Assembly (NCBI GenBank): GCA_026770585.1
Contig: MU646429.1
Location: forward strand, 244,011 to 258,893
DNA: 14,883 nucleotides
Direction of reading: 5' to 3'
Source of the DNA: Baffinella frigidus
Lineage: Eukaryota > Cryptophyceae > Cryptomonadales > Baffinellaceae
The notes under the pieces: generated by a model
Told to the model about the DNA's origin: nothing
Seen by the model: the letters and a program-made list of their open reading frames with translations, nothing else
Database searches by the model: none
Shown: one piece after another, positions 1 through 11,300 of the stretch
How the letters are laid out: each line of letters begins with the position of its first letter
How positions within the stretch are numbered: position 1 is the first letter of the stretch
Program-made: the position numbers and the translations under genes

Positions 1-113
1 GGGTTTGGGGTTTGGGGTTTGGGGTTTGGGGTTTGGGGTTTGGGGTTTGAGGTTTGGGGTTTGAGGTTTAGTGTCCAGTGTTTAAGGTTTAGGGTGTAGG
101 GTGGGGGGTTTAC
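1..113. repeat. GGGTTTG/GGGTTTA heptamer array (intron)
   Basis: The array starts as at least six near-perfect GGGTTTG units and then degenerates to GGTTTAG and GTGTAGG variants. It is the beginning of the intron after exon 114-281 and can form G-quadruplexes on the + strand. Confidence 0.9.
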
Positions 114-281
114 AGGGAGGGGTTCGGATCGGAGGACGGGGATGTCTCCCATGCGATGTAAAGCGTCGATGAACTCCGCCCACACGAATTTCCCCTTGGA
201 TTCGGGGTCCATCTCGTCGACGATTTTGGAGATGACGGGGGTTGGGAGGCCGAGGTTGAGCGCTGCGATGCCTGATGAGAC
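114..281 (-). CDS. EF-hand gene exon with a canonical EF-hand (DPESKGKFVWAEF)
   Basis: The acceptor is CACCAG|GTCTCA. The probable donor is CCCT|GTAAAC, which lacks the usual preceding G, so the 3' edge is the least certain part. It has 56 codons, phase 0. It encodes VSSGIAALNLGLPTPVISK, IVDEM, then loop D-P-E-S-K-G-K-F-V-W-A-E and FIDALHRMGDIPV. It is the most downstream exon in the window. Confidence 0.8.
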
Positions 282-3200
282 CTGGTGTTTGAGGTGTGGG
301 GTTTGGAATTTGTGGTTTAGGCCAACCCCTTTTTTGTAGGTTGAGGACGAACCCTTTTTTTGTGGTTTAGGACGAACCCCTGTTTTTAGGGTTAGGGTCT
401 GGGATGTACGTTGTAGGGTTTCAGGTTCCAGGTATCAGGTTTGAGGTTTGAGGTTTGAGGTTTGGGGATCAGGGTCTTGGAGATGACGGGGGTTGGCAGG
501 CCGAGGTTGAGGGCTGCAATGCCTGATGAGACCTGTTGTTTGGGGGGTGGGGGTTGAGGGTTGAGGACGATTGTTTTTTTGGTGTGGGGTGTGGGGTGTG
601 GGGTGTGGGGTGTGGGGTGTGGGGTGTGGGGTGTGGGTTGTGGGTTGTGGGATGTGGGGTGTGGGGTGTGGGGTGTAGGATGTAGGGTGTTGTTTGTAGT
701 GTGAAGTGTGTAGGGTTGAGGGTTGAGAGTTCAGGGCTTGGGGGTTCAGGGTTTCTGGTTTCGGGTTTGGGTTTTAGGGCTTGGGATTTAGGCTGTAGGG
801 TTGAGGACCTGGTGCGCTGTAACGAAGCCCTCGTTGGTCTCGTCCCACTTCCAGACACGTTAGTTGGAGCTCTTTTCAGAGTTAAAAGTCAATTCCTATA
901 CAAATCGTGTCAACTTTTTCCGTCGCGGGTTATTGGGGATATCTCGGCACACCTGGTGGGCCGTGACGAAGCCCTCATTGATCTCGTCCCACTTTCGGAA
1001 CACGTCCGGCCATACAACATTATATCCTTTCCATAAATACGCAGGTTTATACAACGTTTTATACGCGTGTACAATGTTGTATGGGCGTATACAATATTTT
1101 GTCATTGTGAGACACATGATGGGTCACCTCATAATTAAGGGTTTCGGGTTGAGGGCCCCCCAATAACCCGCCAAGATCTCCCCAATAACCCGCGATCTTG
1201 ACAGACCTGGTGGGCCGTGACGAAGCCCTCGTTGGTTTCGTCCCACTTCCGGAACACGTCCCGCACGTACTTGTTTTTGCTCTGCGGGGTAGGGTTTAGG
1301 GTTTAGGGTTTAGGGTAGGGTTCAGGGTTCAGGGTTTGGGATTTAGGGTTTAGGGTTTAGGGTTTAGGGTTTAGGGTTTAGGGTGTAGGGTGCAGGGTTT
1401 GGGGTTCAGGGTTTTGGGTTTTGGGTTTAGTGTTTAGGGTTTAGGGTGTAGGGTCGTCCTACACCATCACCCCTCATCCCCATACCACGCTACACTGCTC
1501 CACACGGGTTCAGGGTTCTGGATCCAGGGTGTAGTGTGTATGGTTTAGGATTCAGGGTTACCGCGATAGACTGCTGGACGAGGAGGAGTAGCTTCGGATC
1601 GACCCGCCCGCTCGCCAGACACACGCGCGCAAACGGACGCGTCTCCTTCCTCACCCACCACCCCACAACTCACACCCTACACCCTACACCCTACACCCTA
1701 CACCCTGCACCCTGCACCCTGCACCCTGCACCCTGCACCCCATGACCATACACCCTTACACCCCCTTACCGCAATCGATTGTTGCACGAGAAGGAGTAGC
1801 TTCGGGTCGACTCGCCCGCTCGCCAGACACTCGCGCGCGAACGGATGCGTCTCCTCCTGGTGTTTGGTGTTTGGGGTTTGAGTGTTTCTTTTCTTTTTTC
1901 TTTTCTTTTCTTGTTTGGGGCTTAGGGTTTGGGGTTTGGGGTTTTGGGTTTTGGGTGTCGGGTTCAGGGTTTATGTTGGTGTGTGTGATGAGAGGAATAG
2001 AGGGGTGTGGGGGCTTAGAACGAACCAAGGGGACGTCTCCGCCTTTGACAGGCTTCGCAGATGTGTCGCCGACGCGCGTGCGCTGCCAGTCCGCGGAGAT
2101 CTCCTTCTCTTGATTTGGGAGCTGCGCGGAAGCGAGAGTTTAGGATTTTAAGATTTTAGGACTTCAGGGGTCAGCTGCGAACAAGGTTTTGGGTTTAGGA
2201 TTTAGGATTTAGGGTTTAGGGTTTAGCATTTAGTATTTATGGTTTATGTTGTATGGTTTAGGGTGTAGGGTTTAGGGGAGGGGCAGCACCGCAGTCTGGG
2301 TGTCCTTCATGCCCGGGTTCAGGACTCGGATGAAGTCGTGTACGCGAATGTGCCCTCTCCCCTGGATTGGGGTTTGGGGTAAGGGTGTGAGGCGAGGGGT
2401 TTGAGGGTTGTGGGTCGGGGTGTGGGGTTTGGGGTCTGGAATGTGGGGTGTGGGGTTTGTGGTTAAGGTTTTTTCGGGTTTCGGGTTTCAGGTTTCGGGC
2501 TTCGGGTATCCTCGGTAAGGGATTTAAATTATTCTCATTGCAATAAAAAGGCGATTCGGGTTTGGGGTTTTGGGGTGTGGGGTTTCGGACCTGGTTATCG
2601 AAGTGTGAGTAGAGCTGCCCGACTGCTGCTTCGGGGATTCCCATGCCGAGCTTTTTGAACCTGATTGGGGTTCAGGGTTTAGGGTTTAGGGTTTAGGGCT
2701 TAGGGCTTAGGGTGTGGGGTTTACGGTTTGGGGTTTGGGGTTTGGGGTTTGGGGTTTGGGGTTTGGGGTTTGGGGTTTTGGGTGCAGGGTTTAGGGTTCA
2801 GGGTTTAGGGTTCAGATCAGGGTATAGGGGTTAAGGGATTAAAGTTTCGGGTTTTGGGTTTCGGGCTTCGGGTTTCGGGTTCAGGGTTTAATACGCACCA
2901 ATGGACGAAGTCCGTGCGGTCGACTTCCTCACCCTCCTGGCATCTATCATGATACACACCTCCCAACCGCTCAACCCAGTGCGAACGCATCCCTCAACCC
3001 TAACCGCGAAACCCAGGGTTAGGGGGTACCAGTTGACGAAATCCGTTCTGTCAACCTCCCCCAGCCCCCTGGCATCCATCCCCAGAAACGCATCCGTAAA
3101 CCCTTACCCCTCACCCCCTGGCATCCATCATCACGAACCCTCAACCCGAACCACGAACCCTAGGATGGTACCAATTGCGTGACAACTCGGCTTCCTGACC

Positions 3201-5723
3201 CACACACCCCAGGGACTACAGAGTCGCGTACCAATTCACGAAGTCGGTGCGGTCGACCTCCCCCACCCCCCTGGCATCCATCCCCAGAAACACAACACAA
3301 CCGAACCCCTCAACCCAGTGCGAACGCATCCCTAAACCCTAACTGCGACGCCCAGGGTTACAGGGTTAAGGGGTACCAATTGACGAAATCGGTGCGGTCG
3401 ACCTCCCCCACCCCCCTGGCGTCCAACATGAGAAACGCGTCCCGCGCCGTTGTGCGCTTCTGCTGCAGCTTTTTGACGACTTCCTCCAAGACGAACTTGT
3501 CGAACCTGGTTTGGGGTTTAGGGTCAATTTTTCATTTCATTTTGTTCAGGGTGCAGGGTGTAGAGTGTAGGGTGTAGGGTGTAGGGTGTAGGGTGTAGGG
3601 TGCAAGGTGTAGGGTGTAGGGTGTAGGGTGTAGGGTTGAGGGTTTCAGGTGTTAGAGTTCAGGGTTTAAGCTGAACCTGTCGAACCAGCGAGCGCCCCAC
3701 ACCCGTTCAACAACCCTGCAGGTGCCTACTCTGCGATTTCTACCAACTGCCACCCTATCCTCCCAACTGCCACCCTATCCAGCCAACTGCCGCCCTATCC
3801 TCCCAACCGCCGCCCTATCCTGCCCAACTGCCGCCCTATCCTCCCAACTGTCCTGCCAACCGCCGCCCTATCCTCCCAACCGCCGCCCTATCCCAACCAA
3901 CTGCCGCGGAATCGTTTTTTGGGGGGGCTGGACCTGCCCTCCTTGACGCCGCCGCTGAGCACGATAGTGCTGTTCCTCGATTGCAGCACCATCGGGGGCG
4001 GCGGCCCGCCCTATCGTGCCAACCGCCGCCCTATCCTGTCCAACCGCCGCCCTATCTTCCCAACTGTCCTGCCAACCGCCGCTCCATCCTCCCAACTGCC
4101 GCCCTATCCTACCGACTGGAGGGGTATCGGAGGGCTCTTGGCAGGACCTTCCCTCCTTGACGCCTCCAGAAAGCACGATAGTGCTGTTCCGCGATTGCAG
4201 CACCATCGGAGGGGGGGGTCCGCCCGACTGCGCCATGTCGATTAGGTCCCGATTTTTCTTCTCCTGCAGACAGGGATTTACGGTTTAGGGTTTAGGATTT
4301 TATTATTATTACTTTTTACTTTTTATGGGTTGGAGTTGGGTTTGGGGTATGGGTTTTGGGTCTTGAGTTTTGGGTTGAGGGGGGCGGCGTTTTGTTGCGA
4401 GCGACGCACGACCGTGGGAAGGGAGGGGGGGAGTACGGGGAGAGGCGTTGAGGGAGCCACTAGCCCTTGGAGGTGGCTCAAATAGTACTCTGAAACAGAA
4501 ATCCCAAAAGTCGATTGTGTACCGAAAACAGGTCAAACGTTAACACAGACCAGACCTTCCAGATCCGGGGGTCTGGCAAGGCAAATCGACAACGTTCCAG
4601 AGCACCATTTGAGCCACCTCCAAGGGCTAGTGGAGACGCGATCCGCGCAAAGTTGACAGATTTGTGGGTGAGTTGACTTTAAAAACAGGCCAATTTGATA
4701 CACAGACCATCGTCGCGTGGAGTATCCCGGAAGCGCGGTTGTAAAGCGACTGTTAACCCGGATGTTGACAGTAAAAGCCTGGATGTAAAGCTGGATTGTA
4801 AAGCACGATTGTAAAGCGATGAACGGGATTGCTTTAGGGTTTGGGTGATGCGTGGAAACACTCAAGATGGGTTTAGGGGTAGGGTTCAGGGTTTAGGGTT
4901 TAGGGTTTTGGGTTTAGGGTTTAGGGTTTAGGGTTTAGGTTTAGGGTTCAGGGTTTGGGGTTTAGGGTGTACCAGCATATCCTTGACAGGCATGCGGCCC
5001 TCTTCTCTCCACCCCCCCCTCTCGACTAGAACTAGTGAGCGTGACAGGAAAGCTATAGTGAGCGTGAGAGTAAAGCGCGCGATTGTAAAGCGGTGGAAGA
5101 GATCGCGGGCGTGCTGGTGTAGGGTTTGGATTATGAGTGGAAACACTCGTTCTGAGTTATGCGTGGAGGGTTCACGCACCAGCATGTCCTTGACAGGCAT
5201 GCGGCCCTCTTCTCTCCACCGGCCCTTCTCGAATGAGACAGAGTCCATCGGAGTAGGCCCCTGCACCCGAGGGCCAGAAAAGGTCAGAACACAGTTAGCA
5301 CAGGGTCAGAAGGAGGTCGGAACAGGGTCGGAACAGGGTCAGCACATGAGGGCTATGGATGCCTCTTTCCACTCCCATCTTTCGAAGGAGACTCCATCGG
5401 GGTCGGCTCCTGCACCCGAGGATCACTCATCAGACGCCATAACCCTACGAATATCACCCATCAGAGGCCCTCACCCTACGAACGTCAGAACAGGGAACAC
5501 GAGGGGTGTCAGATGACGCCTTCCACTTGCCCTTCTCGAATGAGACAGAGACCATCGGGGTTGGCCCCTGCGAGAATCCCAGGGTCAAGAAAGGGACAGG
5601 ACAGAGTCAGAACAGGGTCGAAAGAGGGTCAAAAAAAAGTCAGAACACGAGAGGTATCCGATGCATCCTTCCTCTCTCTATCTCGCGCGCGCGCTCTGTC
5701 CCTCTCTCTCTCGCTCTCTCTCT

Positions 5724-5764
<41 letters not shown>

Positions 5765-7026
5765 CCCCCTCCCTCCTCTTTGACAACACGACAGAGTCCA
5801 TCGGGACAGGCTCCTCATCCGAGGGTCAACACAGGGTCAGGACAGAGGGTCGGGACAGGGTCAGAGAGGGTCAAAACAGGGTCAAAACAGAGGGTCGGGA
5901 CAGGGTCGGAACCCGCAACAGAACCAACCGCGCGCCCCAACCGCTGCCGAGAAAAAAGGGAACAATTTTTTTTATGAGTTGTTTTACCTGGAAGGCATGT
6001 CCAGATTCTGGACGTGACTGCCTTATTGTGTTCCAAATCGCTCCAGAGCGGAAAGGCCCCAATGTCTCTGAAAAGGGCTCCAATTCCGGGACTGCACCTC
6101 GCCGGATTTGCCGAGCGGAAAGTCGGAGAAAGCCGAGCAGAAACCGGTCTTGTCCGGGAGGATGAGGTTATCCACAACGTCGTTGTACGTGATGAATCCG
6201 GGTTTCTCGAATTCGAGCACGTCCCCCATCCGGTCCACCTGCCACGCACAACACGACTTTAGTCAACCGCGGCTCTTCAGAGAGAGAGATGCGGCGTTAT
6301 CCACGACTGTGAAGTAATCCTTTGTTTTTTACACACACTTTATTTTGTGCACTCAGGTATGTAGTTACCGTCCTGGTACCAGGACGGTAACTCAACCAGG
6401 AAGGTTTAGTTCCAGGAACAAGCTCTAGCCAGTCAACAGTCTAGCCAATCAACAGGCTAGCCAGTCAACAGTCTAGCCCGTCAACATGGTAGACAGTCAT
6501 CAGATGGAGGGACACCCGCACCTCAGCAGCGGTGACAGGGATGGCAAGACGCGTCATGCGGCGCACGAAGTCCTCCGTCTTGATCCAGCAGTCTAAACAG
6601 TCAACAGGCTAGCCAGTCAACAGTCTAGCCAGTCAACAGTCTCGCCAGTCAATAGTCTAGCCAGTCAACATCCTAGACAGTCATCAGATGGAGGGACACC
6701 CGCACCTCGGCAGCCGTAACAGGGATGGCAAGGCGCGTCATGCGGCGCACGAAGTCCTCCGTCTTGATCTCTCACAACCAGGGAGAGAGAGCGAGAGGAA
6801 AAGAGAGAGAGAGAGGGGGGGAGCGAGAGAGAACGAGAGAGAGTGCAAAAACGAGAGAGAGAGCGAGAGAGAGAAAAGGAGAGAGAGCGCGCGCGAGAGA
6901 GAGCGAGAGAGAGCGCGAGAGAGAGAGAGTGCGCACCTCGGCAGCCGTAAGGGGGATGGCAAGGCGCGTCATGCGGCGCACGAAATCCTCCGTCTTGATC
7001 GCCCCCGCTTTCTCCTGAGTTAAGGT

Positions 7027-7093
<67 letters not shown>

Positions 7094-7181
7094 GGTTTAG
7101 CGTTTAGTTTGAAGGGTTTAAGGTTTAGGGTTTAGGGTTTCCGCATCTACCACCAGGTACCTCCCAGTTTCGGGTTTCGGG

Positions 7182-7222
<41 letters not shown>

Positions 7223-8329
7223 GTTTGGAGTTTGGGGTTTGGGGTTTGGGGTTTGGGGTTTGGGGTTTCGAGTTTCGGGTTTCGAGGTACCCAATCCAGC
7301 GCGCGGAACACAGAGGAGCCTGTCTTCGTGTACTTGTGAAGCCATGTATAGGGATTTCCTTCGATATATGACTCACCCTTGGAGCCCTTTCCCACTGAGG
7401 CGGGCCCATCCCGGACCCGGTCCTCACAGGACTTCTCGTAACGACGGTTGGTAATCTGGCGCGTCATTTCAGGGTTTAGGGTCTAGGGCTCAGTGCTGTA
7501 CGCAAAGAGTAAGAAGAGATACCAAGTCTCGGCTTGTGCAATATCGGGATTTGGTCGACTTCGGAGGGTGAGGGGCTGTACCCAGTCTAGTGCACGGAAC
7601 ACGGAGGAGCCTGTTTTCGTGTACTTCTCGTAGAGGCGGTTGGTGATCTGGCGCTTCACTTCCAACGCTTCGTCGCGCTCTGCTGTGGTGTACCTGGTTT
7701 GGGATCAACGAGTTGAGGTTTTTTATTTTTTATTTTTTGGGGGGTTGCGTTTTGGTGTTTGTGGTTTGGTGTTTGGTGTTTGATGTTTGGTGTTTGGTGT
7801 TTGGGGCTTACGGTTTAAAGTTCAAGGTTCAGGGGGTACGGCATTCCGTGTTCCGTATTACGTATTCCTTATTCCGGGCTCAAGGTTCAAAGTTTAGGGT
7901 GAAGGGTTCGGAGGCGTACCCTCCCGGGGGTCTCGTCCGCGCAGGAGAGAGCGAGGCCTTTCCGCCGTGCCAGGGACGTTCGAGCAAGTGCGGGTTGTAC
8001 TGTCCGTCGGTTTCCTTGACCTGGGGGGAGGGGGCCGGGTTGAGGGGGGGGGGGTCGTGTCGGAAGATCACTGAATCCGTTCCACGTGTATGCTCTGTTA
8101 GGCGTGGGTTTTACAATGCCAACCATACCGTATCCACCTGCCATACCACAGGTTATGGCTCCGGTTTTACGGTTTCGGTTTTACGGTTTCGGTTTTACGG
8201 TTTCGGTTTTACGGTTTCGGTTTACGGTTTCGGTTTTCGGTTTTCGGGGTTGGTACCCGGAGAACGTCTGCAAGCGCGCCGACAGAAATGCCCCCCATTT
8301 CTCCGGATCCACGCGGTTCAGGAGACCAA

Positions 8330-8394
<65 letters not shown>

Positions 8395-11300
8395 AGCAAC
8401 TCTCTCTCTCTCTCTCTCTCTGTAAAGCGACTCCATTTCTCCCATTACCTGGAGATGGTCCACAAGGGCGTCGATCGAAATGCTCCCCTGTTTCTCCGGA
8501 TCCACGCGGTTCAGGAGACCGTTCACGTTCTCGACAGTCAGCCCGACCTGTCGTATATCACGCATGTCATTTACGGTTGTACTTCTGTCATACACGATTG
8601 TACTTCTGTCATATACGGTTTTATTACCAGAATATGGCCCCTTGTCGTATATCACGGATGTCAGATACGATTGCCAGATGCTCCCACGTTTCTCCGGATC
8701 GACGCGGTTCAGGAGACCGTTCACGTTCTCGAAAGTCAGCCCGACTTGTCGTATATAATGCGTGTCATATACGAGTATATTACGAAAATAATGGCCCCCT
8801 GTCGTATTTCACTTCTGTCATATACGATAGAATTCTCAAAATATGAGACATGGAGTCCCCCGATGTATTTCATAACTGTCAAATACGATCTTGTTTTCAA
8901 AATATGGTCTCCCGTGTTATTTCGGGTGAAAATTGTGTCGGACACGATTGTCAAAATATCGGAACTCTCAAAATATGATACCCAGAGTCCCTGGTGCGGC
9001 CGTTGTCCGAACCTAGCGCGGAGTTTGCACATGGACGATGCCGAAATCGCACAGAGATTATGCACCAGGAAAAAGCCACGCAGCCTGCAAGGTATATTCT
9101 ATACCAAGCCACGGAGCATGCACACTATATCATGTACCAAAAAAAGACAGACCATGCACACCATTTTATGTCCGCTGTCCCTTTAGTTTCGTGTTTTGGG
9201 GGATTGTCGGTGCAAGGGTATTTATTCTGTCCGCTGTCCCTTTAGTTTGGTGTTTTTTGGATTGCCGGTACACGGACATTTGATTAACCGACATTTCAAC
9301 TGAATTTTCGGTACGCACGGGGGGGCGTCGAAACCTGTGCATGTGATCAACCCTGAACCCTAAACTCTAAACCCCAAACCCTAAATACCTAAACCCCAAA
9401 CCTGCATGCGGTCCATCCCTTTCTTGAACTGCTCGCGCGAGATCACCTGATGGAGGGTTTCGGGTTCAGGGATCACGGTTTGGAGTTTAGGGTTCATGGT
9501 TTGGAGTTTAGGGTTTAGGGTTTGGGTTTTAGAGGTTGGGAACGTGATGTAGGGTGTAGAGTTTAGGGTTTATGGTTTGGGGTGTGTCGGGTTCAGGGTT
9601 TGGGAACGTGGTTGAGGGTGTAGGGTTCAGGGTTCAGGGTTCAGAGTTCAGGATTCAGGGCTCGGGGTTTGGGATTCAGGGTTTCGGGATTCGGGTTTCG
9701 GGTTCAGGGTCTCTGGTTTCTGGTTTCGGGTCTAAAGGTAAGAGTTTGAGGAAGTGTTTTAGGGTTTACGGCGTAGGGTTTCACCATGCCGGTCTTGGCC
9801 CTTCCTGCAGGGTCCATGGCTCTCTTGACACTGACCTGTTTGGAGTTTCGAGTTTAGGGTTTGGTGCTTGGTGTTTGGTGCTTGGTGTTTGGTGTTTGGT
9901 GTTTGGTGTTTGGGGTTAAAGGTTTAGGGGTTAGGGTTCAGGGTTTGAGGGTTGGGGTTTAGGGTTTGGACGCTCACCCCCTTCTGGTAGATCCTGCCGC
10001 GGAGCGCGGTCACCTGGATTTTGGGTTTAGGGTTTAGGGTTTAGGGTTTGGGGTGTAGGATTGAGTGTTCAGGGTTTGGGGTGTGGGTCTTAGTGTTCAT
10101 TGTGTGTGGCTTGGGGTTTAGGGTTTATAGTTCGGGTTTTGGGGTTTAGGGGTTTAGGTTCAAGGTTTAAGATTAAAGGTTGAGGGTTCAGGGTGCAGGG
10201 TTTTCGACTCGGGCGTTCACCTCGGTATCAGAAATGGTGTGGTGGGTCGCGGGCTTCGCGGTTAGGGTTTAGAGTTTAAGGTTTGGGGTTTGGGTCTCGG
10301 GCGGCCACCTTCCCCTCAGAAATGGTGTGGTCGGTTGGGTGTTTAGCGCTTAGGATTTAGGGTTCAGGGTTTGGGGCTCGAGAGGTACCTCCCCATCAAA
10401 AATTGTGTGGTGGGTTGGGTATTTAGCGCTTAGGATTTAGGGTTCAGGGTTTGGGGTTCGGGCGGTCACCTCCCCATCGGAAATGGTGTGGTCGGTTCGC
10501 GGTCGTGACGGGCCGATTGTCGCCGATAGCTGTTCAGGATGAGGGTTTAGCTGGCACGATTTCCCGGCTGGAGCGTTACGAAATCGAACAAAACGGTTCA
10601 CATAACCGCCTGCAAGCCAACCAGCTAAAATCGAAATTTGAGGCTCTTTGGAGGACTCTAGGGGATCTGTGGTTGGTTCGGGGCCGATGCGGGCCGAGCG
10701 TCGCCGAGAGCTGTGTAGAGTTTGGGGTTTGGGGTTTGGGGTTTGGGGTTTGGGGTTTGGGGTTTGGGGTTTAGGGTTTAGGGTTTAGGGGTTGTGGTTT
10801 AGGGTTTCGGGTTCCGGTGTTAGGGTTTATGGTTTATGGTTTATGGTTTATGGTTTATGGTTTATGGTTTATGGTTTATGGTTTATGGTTTAGGATTTAG
10901 GGTTTAGGGTTTAGGGATGAGGGTTTTGAATCTGGTGTTTAGGGTTTAGGGTTTAGGGTTTGGGGTTGGGCATTACCGGGCGGGTGTGGGAGAGTCCGAG
11001 GGAGGAGGCCGGCCGCGGCGGGAGCCCTGTTCCAAGTGGATCAAATCGAGATCAGCGGTTGCGCCCTTTCCTTCGAACGAAGGTTCGAATTCGAACCTTC
11101 GGCCCACGGAAATAGCTCAAGCTCCAGCCTCGATATGGCTGAGGGAGGAAATTCAAATTTGAGGCCGCGGCAGGCCTGTTGGGGGTGCGCGGGTTATGTG
11201 GAGAGTTTGCGAAATGGTTTAGCGTGCGATACGATTTAGGGTTTGGGGTTTATGGTGTAGGGTTTGGAGTTTGGAGTTTGGAGTTTGGGGTTTAGGATTT

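Larger units (their letters stand above)
5270..5915. repeat. AGGGTCAGAACAGGGTCGG minisatellite in three blocks
   Basis: Blocks at about 5275-5345, 5580-5645 and 5820-5910 alternate with the 5' exon fragments at 5351-5409, 5515-5567 and 5770-5813. The repeating unit is thus fragment plus minisatellite. Confidence 0.75.

Noticed and set aside
1010-1084. tRNA or structured ncRNA
   Set aside because: Only a single 12-bp stem with an AT-rich loop; no cloverleaf, no conserved A/B boxes.
1-1460. A chromosome telomere or subtelomere
   Set aside because: The TTTAGGG-type arrays are degenerate, of many variants, scattered over 11 kb and confined to introns between in-frame exons. There is no terminal, uninterrupted array.
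5270-5915. Genuine multiple EF exons in series in the 5180-5260 cluster
   Set aside because: Only one copy has both splice sites and an intact frame; the others are one-sided fragments, some with indels.
4983-6165. Plus-strand frames of 177 and 219 codons around the AGGGTCAG minisatellite
   Set aside because: Open only because of the repeat period and a CT microsatellite; they are antisense to the exon 5180-5260 family.
6420-6700. CRISPR array
   Set aside because: The ~16-bp units are contiguous and degenerate, without unique spacers, in an intron of a eukaryotic gene; no cas genes.
9000-9060. Minus-strand exon around the frame containing CAISASSMCKLRARFGQ
   Set aside because: No acceptor/donor pair gives a phase-0 exon that fits between 9402 and 8547, which already join in phase.
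7713-9186. Long open frames on the + strand (about 377 and 243 codons) as genes
   Set aside because: They consist of translated simple repeats (runs of Ser-Leu, Thr-His, Phe-Gly) and antisense readings of the minus-strand exons 7920-8020 and 8449-8547; no domain, no splice logic.
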